Positions 1 through 9,429 are shown, counted from the stretch's first letter. The stretch is DNA of 64,000 nucleotides from Actinacidiphila rubida (GCF_900110255.1 NZ_FODD01000002.1:124001-188000), one strand, 5' to 3'. Notes: a model not told the origin generated them from the sequence alone. A program made the numbers and translations.

Positions 1-129
1 CGGACGTGCCTGCGCTATCCGGGCGCCCTGGACCAACTCCTCGACGCGGTAAGGATGATGGAGGGAGAATCCACCGCTGTGTCCCGGATGGACCGCGAGG
101 CGGCGGAGTTGGGGAGGCGGTACGGCTGA
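1..129 (+). CDS. 3' end of an unidentified gene (partial)
   Basis: An open frame runs in from the left edge and stops at TGA 127-129, giving the last 42 residues of a protein. The tail is helical and charged, rich in Met, Glu and Arg, with no motif I can name. It lies about 110 bp upstream of the FxsA-like precursor on the same strand. By analogy with FxsA loci it could be a modifying enzyme such as the radical SAM protein, but nothing visible proves this. Start and length are unknown. Confidence 0.45.
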   Translation, partial: RTCLRYPGALDQLLDAVRMMEGESTAVSRMDREAAELGRRYG

Positions 130-241
130 CCGGATATCGCGCTCCTGCGGCACGCAACGTTTCGGCACGCCGTCCGCTGGGTCATGATGACAAGGGGTGG
201 ACCGACGCACGTTCGCAACGGGGGAAGGGGCAGAGCGAGCC

Positions 242-418
242 ATGGAACAGTCGATGCCCGCCGTCGAGTCCGAACTCGTCGATCTCACGGGGGTATCGCT
301 TGAAGCGCTGCGCGCCTTGGACGAAGACGCCCTCGCGGCACCGCTGGCGGCGCTGCTGCGGAGGATCGACGATCCACAGGCGATCGCGGCGGGGTACAAC
401 CAGTCACGTTCGGACTGA
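242..418 (+). CDS. fxsA: FxsA-like RiPP precursor peptide with variant C-terminus
   Basis: A 58-residue peptide starting at ATG 242 behind a purine-rich GGGAAGGGG stretch. The leader has the pattern seen in FxsA precursors: a short acidic start, a 'VDLTGVSLEALRALD' block, then an Ala/Leu helix 'APLAALLRRIDDP'. Family members normally end in Phe-x-Ser-x-x-COOH, the site of radical-SAM cyclophane formation. This one ends 'GYNQSRSD', so the Phe is replaced by Tyr and Ser is three residues later. It lies 32 bp upstream of the HExxH hydroxylase gene, its likely partner. The family call rests on leader resemblance and on FxsT nearby; the modified residues are unknown. Confidence 0.65.
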   Translation: MEQSMPAVESELVDLTGVSLEALRALDEDALAAPLAALLRRIDDPQAIAAGYNQSRSD

Positions 419-450
419 GCCGATCCGCACCGAGCCGCAGCGGAGGGCGC

Positions 451-2352
451 ATGCCGGGTGAACTGGGCGCCGCCCGGACACCGGGCGGGCTGCCGCGGCA
501 CGGGCTGTCCGCACGGGACCTGTCCGCCCTGGTCCGCGGCGAGGAGGACGAGGCCACGGTCGGCCGGCTGCTGGCCGCGGAGTACAGCCGCCGGCTGCTC
601 ATGCTGCGCGCCCTGGACGCGATGCGTCCGGCGGACCCGGCGCTGTCCGGCGAGCTTCCCGCGGACGGCTTCGACACCGCCTGGAGCCTGCTGAACCGCG
701 CACAGCGGAACGCGCCCGAGACCGTCGGGGAACTGCTGATGTACCCGCAGACGGGCATGTGGCTGTCGTTGCTGCTGCGCCGCCTGCGCGGCACGGCCAC
801 GATCGAGGCGCCGCTGTGGACGATGACCGGCCACCTCTCGGCCGTCGCCGCCGTGGCCGGCTTCCGGGCCGGTCTGGAGTTCACGATCACCGTGCCCTCC
901 CGCGGCGGACGCGTGGCGCTGCCGACCATGGGCTGCGCGACCCTGCCCCCACCCGTGCCGGCGCCCGGGCACTGGGGAACCGCTCTCGTGACCGCCGCGG
1001 CGGGACGATTACGCGTCGGCACCGGCGCGCGGAGCGTGCTGGTTCCCGCTGCGCCCGGACACGACGGACCGGGCTGGACGGCCCTGCGCCGCATCGGCGT
1101 CGGCCCGGCCGGGCGACGACTGGACCTGGCGCTGGACGACCTCGATCCGTACCGCGCCTACTCCGGGCCGGTCGAGCCGCAGCGCCTGACCGCCGGGACG
1201 GCCTCGGACTGGCGGGAGACGCTGGAGGAGGCGTGGGCCCTGCTCCTGCGCGAGATGCCCGGCGCCACCGCGACGATGCGGCGCGGCCTCTTCTCGCTCA
1301 CGCCCCTGCCGGCCAGGGAAAGGTTTCGGCCGCACAGCGTCAGCGCGGAGGACGCGTTCGGCGGGCTGATGGCGTCGAGTCCCGACGACCCGGTGCAGAT
1401 GGCCGTCACCCTGGTGCACGAGTTCCGGCACACCAAGCTCGGCGGTCTGCTGCACCTGGCGCCGCTCCAGGCTCCGTCCGGGGGCGACAACGATGGCAGC
1501 GGCGACGGCAGCGACAGCACCGGGGCCGGCGAGGACCTGTTCTACGCGCCGTGGCGCAACGACCCCCGGCCGCTGGGCGGCATGCTCCAGGGCCTCTACG
1601 CGTTCCTGGGAGTCACCGCGTTCTGGCGCGGGCACCGGACGGCGGCCGGGGACGACGAGGCGCTGGCGCACTTCGAGTTCGCGCTCTGGCGCGCGCAGGT
1701 CTGGTCCGCGCTGCACCAGGTGCGGCGCGATCCGCGGCTCACGCCGCTGGGCCGGAGCTTCGTGGAGTCCCTGCACGCCCAGTGCGCGCCCTGGCTCGAC
1801 GATCCCGTGCCGGCCGGACCGCGGGAACTGGCCGGCGCGGTCGCCCTGGACCACCGCGCCCGCTGGCAGGCCCATCATCTGCGGCCTCCGGAGCACGCCG
1901 TCGACGAGGCGGCGCGCGGCTGGGCCCGAGGCGCCCACCTCCCGCCCGCGGGGCTGGCCGCGGAGCCGCGCCTCGTGCCGGATCAGGCCGCCCGGTGGCT
2001 GGACACCGCGGCGACCATCGCCCGCCATCTGCTGACGGCGCCGGCCGACGAACCGCTCAAGACGGCCGCCACCGTCACCGGGGCGACCGAGGGCGACCTG
2101 CTGCTCGCCGCCGGGGACCCGGCAGGCGCCCGGGCCGCCTTCGCCGCGCACCTCGCGCTGGAGCCGGGGCACGGCGGCGCGTGGGCGGGGCTGGGCCGGT
2201 CCCTGGCCGCCGCGGGCGTCGAGCCGGCCGCGGCGGACCTGCTCCGCCGGCACCCCGAGCGGGCCCGGGCGGTGCAGTCCGCGCTGCTCGCGGGTGACGG
2301 ACGTGCGGCGGATCCGGTGCGGCTGGCGGCCTGGCTGGCCCGCACGCCGTAG
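451..2352 (+). CDS. aKG-HExxH-type peptide beta-hydroxylase
   Basis: A 633-residue protein starting at ATG 451 after GGAGGGC. Near residue 325 it carries 'LVHEFRHTKLGGLLHL', an HExxH motif in the context of the HExxH domain family of RiPP loci, described as alpha-ketoglutarate-dependent peptide beta-hydroxylases. The N-terminal third ('AAEYSRRLLMLRAL') is also typical. The C-terminal 100 residues are TPR-like, with alternating Ala/Leu helices. In many FxsA loci this domain is fused to the radical SAM enzyme as an inactive extension; here it is separate and keeps the motif, which suggests activity. The likely substrate is the precursor encoded just upstream. No radical SAM gene is visible inside the window. 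Confidence 0.78.
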   Translation: MPGELGAARTPGGLPRHGLSARDLSALVRGEEDEATVGRLLAAEYSRRLLMLRALDAMRPADPALSGELPADGFDTAWSLLNRAQRNAPETVGELLMYPQTGMWLSLLLRRLRGTATIEAPLWTMTGHLSAVAAVAGFRAGLEFTITVPSRGGRVALPTMGCATLPPPVPAPGHWGTALVTAAAGRLRVGTGARSVLVPAAPGHDGPGWTALRRIGVGPAGRRLDLALDDLDPYRAYSGPVEPQRLTAGTASDWRETLEEAWALLLREMPGATATMRRGLFSLTPLPARERFRPHSVSAEDAFGGLMASSPDDPVQMAVTLVHEFRHTKLGGLLHLAPLQAPSGGDNDGSGDGSDSTGAGEDLFYAPWRNDPRPLGGMLQGLYAFLGVTAFWRGHRTAAGDDEALAHFEFALWRAQVWSALHQVRRDPRLTPLGRSFVESLHAQCAPWLDDPVPAGPRELAGAVALDHRARWQAHHLRPPEHAVDEAARGWARGAHLPPAGLAAEPRLVPDQAARWLDTAATIARHLLTAPADEPLKTAATVTGATEGDLLLAAGDPAGARAAFAAHLALEPGHGGAWAGLGRSLAAAGVEPAAADLLRRHPERARAVQSALLAGDGRAADPVRLAAWLARTP

Positions 2353-2386
2353 GCCGGGCCGCGGCCGCACGCCCCCAGCTCGCACC

Positions 2387-2414
2387 GCCCGCCCGGACGT
2401 CCTGCCGGGCGGGC
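2387..2414. terminator. Bidirectional hairpin terminator
   Basis: A perfect 10-bp stem (2387-2396 with 2405-2414) and 8-nt loop lie between the convergent hydroxylase and FxsT genes. There is no T-run, as is common in streptomycetes. Confidence 0.55.
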
Positions 2415-2499
2415 CGCCGTCCGGCGTCGTCCGCCGCCTCATCCGTGCGCCTGCGCGTCAGCCCCGCCCCTCAGCGCCTCGCTACCGCGGCGAGTCCCG

Positions 2500-5400
2500 T
2501 CACAGCGGCATCGGGTCGATGTCGCAGTTGGCCCGCAGGCCCGCCTTCATCTGCTCGGTCGCCGGGTGCGGAGCAGCGCTCGGCGAGTTCAACCGCGGTG
2601 CGTCCAGCACCCGTTCCATCCGCTCCAGGGTGTCCGCGCGCAGGGCGGCGCTCTCCGCCTCGGCCCCCGCCAGCGTGAGGTCGAGCGCCAGGTTGGCCGC
2701 GCACACCAGCGTGGTCGGGTGGTCCTCGCCCAGGGCGGAACGGCACAACTCCAGGGTGCGTCGGCCCAGTTCACGTGCCCCGTCGATGTCGCCGAGCGCG
2801 CTCAGGTCGCTCGCCAGGTTGATCGCGCAGGCCAGCGGGATGGGGTGGGACGCGCCGAGGCGCTCGGTGAGCAGCATCAGCGCCGTCTCGTCGAGCCGGC
2901 GGGCCTCCTCCGCCTGGCCCAGCAGGCGCAGCGTCACCGCCAGGTCGACGTCCGCGGACAGGACGTGCGGGTGGTGGGGGTCGAAGATGCTCCGGTACCG
3001 CTGGGCCGCCTTGACGCCGCGGTCGCGGGCCGCCTCCAGTTCGCCGCTCTGCCGCAGCGCGATGGACACGGTCAGTGCGGTGGCCAGCGACTGGGGATGG
3101 GTGTCGCCGTAGCGCCGGGTGAACAACGCATAGGCCTCGTTGGCCAGTTCGAGCGACGCGGCGTGGTCGCCCTCCTTGCGGCAGGCCTCGCTCAGCTCCC
3201 GGATGGCGCGGATCGTGGTGGGGTTGCCGGGCCCGAACATGTTGCGGAACCCGTCGAGGACGACCTGCTGCCGGGTCCTGGCGCCCACGTAGTCGCCGGT
3301 CTCCTGGATGTCGATCGCGAAGCTGCGCTCGGTGATCAGCGTTCGCTGGTCGTCCCGGCCGAACAGCCGGGTCTTCATTTCCAGGGTCCGCTCGTCCAAA
3401 GCCAGGGCCCGGCGGAAGTCCCCGATCAGCCGCAGGCTCACGCCCAGGTTGTGGGCGCTGTTGAGGGTGTCGGGGTCGTCCTCGCCGAACGCCCGGCGGG
3501 ACCGCTCGTAGGCCAGCTCGTCCAGCCGCGCGCCGGCGGCGAAGTCGCCCTCCACGCGCCGCACGGCGGCCTCGAGGTTGAGTGCCTTGAGCGCGTCCTC
3601 CCGGGTGTCCTCTCCCCCGGGCGGCGCGGTGCGGTCGTAGATCTCGCGGAGTTCGCCGATGAGGTGGGCGGCGTCGCGGTAGCGCCCCACCACCCAGTAC
3701 ATGAAGCAGAGCCACTGCCCCATCAGCCGCGTCTGCTGGTCCTCGTCCCCGAAGACGCTCCGCCACGTCTTCCACGCCTGCTCGGAGAAGTCCAGCGCGA
3801 CGTCGTGGTCGCCCCAGTAGTAGAGGTACTCGGCGATGTTCATCACCAGCTGCCGGACCCACGGCTGGTCGGACTCGATGGCGTTCGAGGCGATGACGTG
3901 TCCGTAGAGTTCCGCGTACCGCGGCCAGTTGGTGGCGGTCACCGGCGACTTGGGGTCCGCGGCGGCCAGCAGGGTGTGGGCTCCCTGGCGCATGCGCCTC
4001 TGCTCCTCGGGGGTCATGCGGTTGTTCAGGACCAGCTGCACCAGGCGGTGCATCTCGATGGAGTTGGTCCGGTGGTCGATGCGGGCGAGGGAGTAGCGGC
4101 TGATCTCCCGGATCGCGCGCGCCAGCCGCATGGGATCGTTGAGCACCGCGTCGAGTTCGGGGACGATGCTGCTGTTGCCGAGGCCGGTGAAGATGGACCG
4201 GGCGATCGGGTCGGGGGCGAAGTACGAGCACAGCTGGAGCAGTCGCAGGGCGGCGGGGCTGCGGGTCTCCAGGTGGTCGAGGGAGACGTTCCAGGCGGCG
4301 GCGACGGGGAGTTGGTAGTCCGGCGGCGGCGACACCTCCAGCAGCTCGGTGCGCTTGCTCTCGAACAGCCGCAGGTACTCCGAGGCCGGCATGCCGGTCT
4401 CCGCGCGCCAGGCCGCGGCCTGTTCCAGGGCGAGCGGCAGGTCGCCGAGGGCCGCCGCGAGCCGGTCGGCCTCCTCGTCGCTGAGCGGCGGACCCGAGCG
4501 GGTCAGCAGTTCCTTGCTCTCCTCGCGGATGAACACGTCGACTTCCAGGGAGCTGCCGACCCGGTCCCAGCGGCGGTTGCGCGAGGTGACGAGGATGGTG
4601 CCGTTGCCGCCGGTCGGGAAGTAGTGGCGGACCCGCTCCGGATCGTCCGCGTTGTCGAAGATCAGCAGCCAGCGGGAGTACGGCCGTCCCTCGCGCAGCG
4701 CCTCGCGGACCGCGGGGCCGGCGATGTTCGCCTCCATGCTGGTCTCCAGGCCCAGCCGCTGGGCGAGTTCCACCAGCGCCTGGCCGATCTGGCCGGGGCG
4801 CTCGGCGGGGATCCACCAGACGATGTCGTACTCGGACTGGTGCAGGTACGCGTACTCGATCGCCAGCTGGGTCTTGCCGACGCCGCCCATGCCGTGGATC
4901 GCCTCGGGCAGGACGGTCGTGGTGCCCTCCCGCAGGCGTTCGCTGAGGAGTGCCAGCAGGTGCGCGCGGCCGGTGAAGTTGGGGTTGCGCGGCGGTACGT
5001 TGCCCCAGACCCTCGGCTGCTGCGACGTGCGCTGCCCCTCTGTCGTCGGCTGCGGAAGGGTGGCCATTGCTGCTCCTTTGGGCGTGTTGTTCGCGTCGGA
5101 CTCCGGCGCACCGCGTCCGGGTGGGTGCCTGTCGGGGCGGAACGGCGAGACGCCGGACAGCGGACCGTTGCGTTTGGTGAGGTCGACCGTGTGGTGCTGG
5201 TCGTACCAGTTCAGGACGCCCGCCAGCATTCCGGCGCGTTGCCGGAACCGTCCGCTGAGAGCACGCAGCGCGGCCAGCTCGATGCGGAGGAAGGCGATGT
5301 TGCGTCCCGACACGGTCGGCATCACCAGGGTGTCGAGCGGTTCGGAGCCGGGGGGCAGCACCGGCTGCCGATCGGATCCGGAGGGCGGGTCGTCGCCGAG

Positions 5401-6450
5401 CAGCACGCGGACGTCGTGGAGCACCCGGACGGTCTCGCTGCGCCGGCCCAGGGCCAGCAACTCCTCCCGGATTCCCGGTGCGAAGGTGAACGCCACCTCG
5501 TCGCCGTCGTCGTCCACGGGCCCACGCCGCACCAGTCCGCTCATCAGCAGCTCGGACAGGTGCTCGGGTCCCGCGCCGGGCATGGTGGCGGTCAGCGAGC
5601 GCATCACCGGCGCGGTCAGGGGCGCCGCCGCGAGCCGGGTGGCCAGCGCGAACGAGGTGGGCGAGGAGGCGGCACGGAAGTCCGAGACCCGCTCGGCGGC
5701 CGGTACGGCGCTGCTGGGGTCGAGGATGTCCTCGAGCCACGGGACGGCGCGTGCCGCGTCCGGCCGGCGCTTCCACTCGGTGGCCCGCATCGCGGACAGC
5801 TCGCACCAGCCGGACGAGGGCCGGCCGACCAGGTCGGCCCACGCGGCCAGCCACCGGTCGGTGGCCTCCAGCACGGGGACGACGACGGCTGCCTCACCGG
5901 ACTCCGGTTCCGGGCGCGGCGGGTCCAGCGGGGTCTCGCGCAGTTCCCAGCGCAGGTCGCTGTTCGGTGCCCAGGGGCGGGGTGCCTGTAACCGCACCCG
6001 GGCGACGTCCAGGCCGGTGCGGAACCATAACCGCTGCGGCAGCGGGTTGAGCACGGCGACGGGCCCGGAGCGGCCCCAGGCACGCAGCAGCGGGGAGACC
6101 GCGTCGGCGAGCCAGCCGGTCGCCAGTCCGTCGGTCATGACCAGGACGAGGCGGTGCCGGCCGCGCGGCTCGGGCAGGGGGCGTGCGAGACGGGCCCTGC
6201 CGGTTCCGGTCTCGTCGGTGCCGAGCAGGTCGACGGTCTCGACGCCCGACCACGTGTCCTGGCGGGCCAGTTCGGCGACGGCCTCGGTGACCCACTCGGA
6301 CCAGACCTGCATCGTCGGGTGGGCGTCGACCACGACGACGAGTTCGGCACGCGCCCGGCCGCGGGGCGGCTTCAGCGGGCCGAGGGCCCGCAGCGCCTGG
6401 CTCGGCGCCTGGGCGACCGGCGCGACACGCTGGCCGTCATCACCACGCAT
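2500..6450 (-). CDS. fxsT: FxSxx-COOH system TPR protein FxsT (SAV_2336-like domain + NTPase + TPR)
   Basis: About 1,316 residues from ATG 6450; an upstream in-frame start at 6513 is possible but lacks support. Residues about 1-400 resemble the SAV_2336 N-terminal domain ('ELVVVVDAHPTMQVWSEWV'). A linker leads to the FxsT hallmark 'VWGNVPPRNPNFTGR', a Walker A 'GMGGVGKTQLA' near residue 525 and a Walker B-like 'WLLIFDNAD', so an STAND/NB-ARC-type NTPase. The C-terminal third is a run of TPR helices. STAND NTPases usually act as signal-triggered switches; in FxsA loci FxsT is thought to work with the peptide in a conflict or self-recognition response. An internal ATG at 5068, just before the NTPase, could give a shorter product. 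Confidence 0.85.
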   Translation of the reverse strand: MRGDDGQRVAPVAQAPSQALRALGPLKPPRGRARAELVVVVDAHPTMQVWSEWVTEAVAELARQDTWSGVETVDLLGTDETGTGRARLARPLPEPRGRHRLVLVMTDGLATGWLADAVSPLLRAWGRSGPVAVLNPLPQRLWFRTGLDVARVRLQAPRPWAPNSDLRWELRETPLDPPRPEPESGEAAVVVPVLEATDRWLAAWADLVGRPSSGWCELSAMRATEWKRRPDAARAVPWLEDILDPSSAVPAAERVSDFRAASSPTSFALATRLAAAPLTAPVMRSLTATMPGAGPEHLSELLMSGLVRRGPVDDDGDEVAFTFAPGIREELLALGRRSETVRVLHDVRVLLGDDPPSGSDRQPVLPPGSEPLDTLVMPTVSGRNIAFLRIELAALRALSGRFRQRAGMLAGVLNWYDQHHTVDLTKRNGPLSGVSPFRPDRHPPGRGAPESDANNTPKGAAMATLPQPTTEGQRTSQQPRVWGNVPPRNPNFTGRAHLLALLSERLREGTTTVLPEAIHGMGGVGKTQLAIEYAYLHQSEYDIVWWIPAERPGQIGQALVELAQRLGLETSMEANIAGPAVREALREGRPYSRWLLIFDNADDPERVRHYFPTGGNGTILVTSRNRRWDRVGSSLEVDVFIREESKELLTRSGPPLSDEEADRLAAALGDLPLALEQAAAWRAETGMPASEYLRLFESKRTELLEVSPPPDYQLPVAAAWNVSLDHLETRSPAALRLLQLCSYFAPDPIARSIFTGLGNSSIVPELDAVLNDPMRLARAIREISRYSLARIDHRTNSIEMHRLVQLVLNNRMTPEEQRRMRQGAHTLLAAADPKSPVTATNWPRYAELYGHVIASNAIESDQPWVRQLVMNIAEYLYYWGDHDVALDFSEQAWKTWRSVFGDEDQQTRLMGQWLCFMYWVVGRYRDAAHLIGELREIYDRTAPPGGEDTREDALKALNLEAAVRRVEGDFAAGARLDELAYERSRRAFGEDDPDTLNSAHNLGVSLRLIGDFRRALALDERTLEMKTRLFGRDDQRTLITERSFAIDIQETGDYVGARTRQQVVLDGFRNMFGPGNPTTIRAIRELSEACRKEGDHAASLELANEAYALFTRRYGDTHPQSLATALTVSIALRQSGELEAARDRGVKAAQRYRSIFDPHHPHVLSADVDLAVTLRLLGQAEEARRLDETALMLLTERLGASHPIPLACAINLASDLSALGDIDGARELGRRTLELCRSALGEDHPTTLVCAANLALDLTLAGAEAESAALRADTLERMERVLDAPRLNSPSAAPHPATEQMKAGLRANCDIDPMPL

Positions 6451-6843
6451 GGACGCCCACAGGGCACGCCCGGAGCGGTGCGAAGGCTGAAGGGACCCGC
6501 GGCATGCGGGCACGCGTGGCGTCCACGCTCAAAGGGTGGCAGTGCCATGCCGGTGGTGCAAGGCGGCAGGCCAAGCCGAACACGGCAGTGACCCCGATGC
6601 ACCACCGAAACCGGCCGACCGCCCCGGCGCGCCGCGGTCGTCCCGATGAGCACCGCGGCACCTGGCGGTGCCGGCCGTGGAGAATCCCACCGGCCGCTGG
6701 GACGGGTGAGAGTGACGAAAAGAGCGTGACAGTATTGCGCCCCCAGCGCAAGACCGGCCCGACGGCGCCGGACCCGCGCCCCGACGGGGTCTCGGCGAAG
6801 CGCCCTGCCGAAGGTGCAGTCCACGGCCCCCTCGAGGGCGCTG
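6451..6843. other. Intergenic region between the VMAP and fxsT genes
   Basis: About 390 bp without a convincing gene, although long out-of-frame GC-rich ORFs cross it. It should hold the fxsT promoter on the minus strand. I see no clear operator or hairpin. Confidence 0.4.
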
Positions 6844-8358
6844 TCACGGTGCGGGCTGGGGACGCTCGCGGGGTGGCACCGGAACGTGCCCGGAATTCGC
6901 CGGTCCCGGCTTGCGTTCGGGGTCGTCCAGCAGCAGGGCGATGTGCCGCCCGACGTGCCCGTCCCAGCCGTCCGGCCCCAACGCCAGTGCGTCCTTGCGC
7001 CACTTGACGGCGCGCTCCATCAACCCGCCGAGGCCCCGCTCCTCGACGATCTCGCCGAACGCCTCCCGGTGCTCGGCGTCGTCGGACCCGCCCCGGTACC
7101 AGAGCACCGCGGGCACGCCGGCCCGTAACGCGGCCAGCAACTCCTTCCGCCCGACGTCCGACGCGTCGTCCGGCGGCTGGCTGAGGACCACGCAGACCGC
7201 CTGCTGGTCCTCCTTCAACTCCCGTTCCAGGTGGAAGAAGTACGCCGTGCCACCGGAAGGGCGGCACCAGTACGCGTGGCTGTCGGCCGGGAACTCCCGC
7301 AACTGGCGCCACTTGCCGTGCCACGGCCGGTGCCAGGCGGCCTTCCGCAGCCGCTCCAGGCTGCGTATGAGCACCGGGTAGTCCATGACCAGGGGGGTCG
7401 GCGAGCCTGAGGACGACTCCTTCGTCCACCACTCCACGGGCTCGTTGAGGAGCTCCCAGGGGAGGATGAACTCCACGATCACCGGCTGGCGCAGGTCCGC
7501 CCACTGCTCCTCCACCTGCTCGATGAGCCGCTCGACCTCGCCGGGCAGCTGGTCGCGGTGCAGGGCGACGGTCTCCCCCGGTACGGGATGCCATCCTTCG
7601 GCGTCGGACTGCCGCCAGTGGGACATGTGGTAGTGCTCGGAGTCGATGCCGTCGGGCTCGAACTGGATGAGCAGGTAGGCCGGTACGAGCGAGGGCGTAC
7701 TCGGTGTGAACCCCGCGCGCTCCCAGGCGGCCAACTCGTTCTGCAGGCCCCAGTCCTGGGCCTTGTGACGGTTCCAGCGCCGCACCAGCTCGGCGGCGTC
7801 CTGGCGCCCCTGCTCCACCAGGAGGTCCGCGGCCAGCACCAGGAAGGCCATGCCGGCCGGTAACTCGCCGTCCGCCGTGTTCCCTCCGGACAGCCTCAGG
7901 AACACCTGCCACCCGTTGTCGCACCAGGCGGGCAGTTCCTGGGTCCGCGAGCGGCTCGCCCGGCGGGCCAGCACCGTCAGGCCGCTCGCCCCCATGGCCC
8001 GCAGCGCCGGGCGCAGCGGGTGCAGGTCGGCCTTGTCGAAGAAGTCCACCGCCTCCCACTCGTCGACCAGCCGCCACAGCGCGCTGACCGCGGTGGACTG
8101 CTGCTCGACGTACGCGAGGCTGCGCACCAGGCAGGACAGGCCGTCACGGACGCCGTTGCAGGTGTCCAGCAGGCGCAGCAGCGCGGGCCGCAGGGCGTCG
8201 GTGCCGATCGCCGCGACGGGCACGCGCAGTTCCTGCTCCAGCATGGTGAGCCACAGGTCCCGGCTTCCCGGGTGACGCACCGTCGCCGATTCCTGGAGGA
8301 CGTCGACGATTCCGGCCATCAGCTCGTTGCGCACACGAGCCGGGCTGCGCCCCTCCAC
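6844..8358 (-). CDS. VMAP-C protein with effector-associated domain 2 (EAD2)-like N-terminus
   Basis: 504 residues from GTG 8358, chosen because GGGAGG lies six bases upstream; a GTG at 8379 has no ribosome site. Residues about 5-95 match the pattern of EAD2, a short helical adaptor ('VRNELMAGIVDVLQE', 'TLLRLLDTCNG'-like helices). The rest resembles the VMAP C-terminal domain: 'FEPDGIDSEHYHMSHWRQ', 'VEFILPWELLNEPVEWW', then 'GVPAVLWYRGG' near the end. VMAP proteins are the third partner of vWA-MoxR ternary systems, proposed NTP-dependent conflict systems of multicellular bacteria, with EADs docking effectors. No MoxR or vWA gene is nearby, but the FxsT downstream carries a SAV_2336-like domain of the same network. 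Family assignment is by motif resemblance. Confidence 0.72.
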   Translation of the reverse strand: MEGRSPARVRNELMAGIVDVLQESATVRHPGSRDLWLTMLEQELRVPVAAIGTDALRPALLRLLDTCNGVRDGLSCLVRSLAYVEQQSTAVSALWRLVDEWEAVDFFDKADLHPLRPALRAMGASGLTVLARRASRSRTQELPAWCDNGWQVFLRLSGGNTADGELPAGMAFLVLAADLLVEQGRQDAAELVRRWNRHKAQDWGLQNELAAWERAGFTPSTPSLVPAYLLIQFEPDGIDSEHYHMSHWRQSDAEGWHPVPGETVALHRDQLPGEVERLIEQVEEQWADLRQPVIVEFILPWELLNEPVEWWTKESSSGSPTPLVMDYPVLIRSLERLRKAAWHRPWHGKWRQLREFPADSHAYWCRPSGGTAYFFHLERELKEDQQAVCVVLSQPPDDASDVGRKELLAALRAGVPAVLWYRGGSDDAEHREAFGEIVEERGLGGLMERAVKWRKDALALGPDGWDGHVGRHIALLLDDPERKPGPANSGHVPVPPRERPQPAP

Positions 8359-8550
8359 CCATTGCCTCCCGCCAGCCACCGGTCACGTCCCGGCCCCCCG
8401 GGCACCGCTGGGGCCGAACCCCAGCCCAGGTTAGTCCCGCCGGGGAGCGCACGTCAGGCAACCGGGGCAAAAGCAGAACCCGCCTCTGCCGTCACGGCAC
8501 TTGCCGGGCACCACCCGCGTGGGCGGGACGCGGCGTCGTGGCGCCGCGGC

Positions 8551-9429
8551 TCAGCTCTCGGTGAGCATCCCGGCGCGGAGTCTGTCCAGGAGGCGGGAGA
8601 TCAGGCGCGACACGTGCATCTGGGAGTAGCCGAGTTCGGCGCCGATCTGGGCCTGGGTCATCTCCTGGCCGAAGCGCATCTGGAGCAGCAGCCGGTCGCG
8701 TTCGTCGAGCTGGTGGAGCATCGGGGCGAGCGCCTGGAAGTCCTCGACGAGTTCCATGGCCGGGTCGTCGTCGCCCAGGGTCTCGGCGTAGCTGCGGCCC
8801 TCGTCGGCGTCGGCGTCACCGGTGGGCAGGTCGAGCGAGCCGGCGGTGTAGCCGTTCGAGGCGACCATGCCCTCGATGACCTCCTCCTCCGGCAGGTCCA
8901 GGTACGCGGCCAGTTCGGCGACGGTCGGCGCGGAGCCGTTGACGGCGCTGAGGTGGTCGCGCGCCTTGGCGAGCTCCACGCGCAGTTCCTGCAGCCGCCG
9001 CGGGACGTGCACCGCCCAGCTGGTGTCGCGGAAGAAGCGCTTCATCTCGCCGACGATGTACGGCACGGCGAAGGTGGTGAACTCCACCTCGCGGCTCAGC
9101 TCGAACCGGTCGATCGCCTTGATCAGCCCGATGGTGCCGACCTGCAGGATGTCCTCCTGCTCCTCCGGCCCGCGGCCGCGGAACCGCCTGGCGGCGAAGT
9201 GCACCAGGGACATGTTCATCTCGATCAGGGTGTTGCGGGCGTAGCTGTACTCCCGCGTGCCCTCTTCGAGGTCCTGCAGCCGGTCGAAGAAGAGCCGCGA
9301 CAGCTCGCGCGCGTCCTTCGGCGCGATCTTGCCGGCGTCCTCGATCCACGGCAGATCGGCCGGTGCCTGCTGCTGACGTCCGTCGACAGCAGTGCCTGCA
9401 CTGGCGATTACGGACATTTCGGCGGCCAT
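8551..9429 (-). CDS. RNA polymerase sigma factor, SigB/SigF/SigG family
   Basis: 292 residues from ATG 9429, preceded by GGAGGA seven bases away. Region 2 is clear around residues 85-150: 'DILQVGTIGLIKAIDRFE', 'FTTFAVPYIVGEMKRFFRD' and 'VHVPRRLQELR'. Region 3 follows, then region 4 with a C-terminal helix-turn-helix ('MTQAQIGAELGYSQMHVSR'). Length and motifs fit the SigB/F/G group, which in Streptomyces controls stress response and sporulation and is held by anti-sigma factors. No anti-sigma or anti-anti-sigma gene is adjacent, so regulation must come from elsewhere. Confidence 0.93.
   Translation of the reverse strand: MAAEMSVIASAGTAVDGRQQQAPADLPWIEDAGKIAPKDARELSRLFFDRLQDLEEGTREYSYARNTLIEMNMSLVHFAARRFRGRGPEEQEDILQVGTIGLIKAIDRFELSREVEFTTFAVPYIVGEMKRFFRDTSWAVHVPRRLQELRVELAKARDHLSAVNGSAPTVAELAAYLDLPEEEVIEGMVASNGYTAGSLDLPTGDADADEGRSYAETLGDDDPAMELVEDFQALAPMLHQLDERDRLLLQMRFGQEMTQAQIGAELGYSQMHVSRLISRLLDRLRAGMLTES

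Noticed and set aside
2566..5991. A 1,141-codon open frame on the plus strand opposite fxsT
   Set aside because: It mirrors the high-GC codon pattern of fxsT, has Arg/Gly/Val-rich readthrough composition and no motifs; the minus-strand protein has clear domains.
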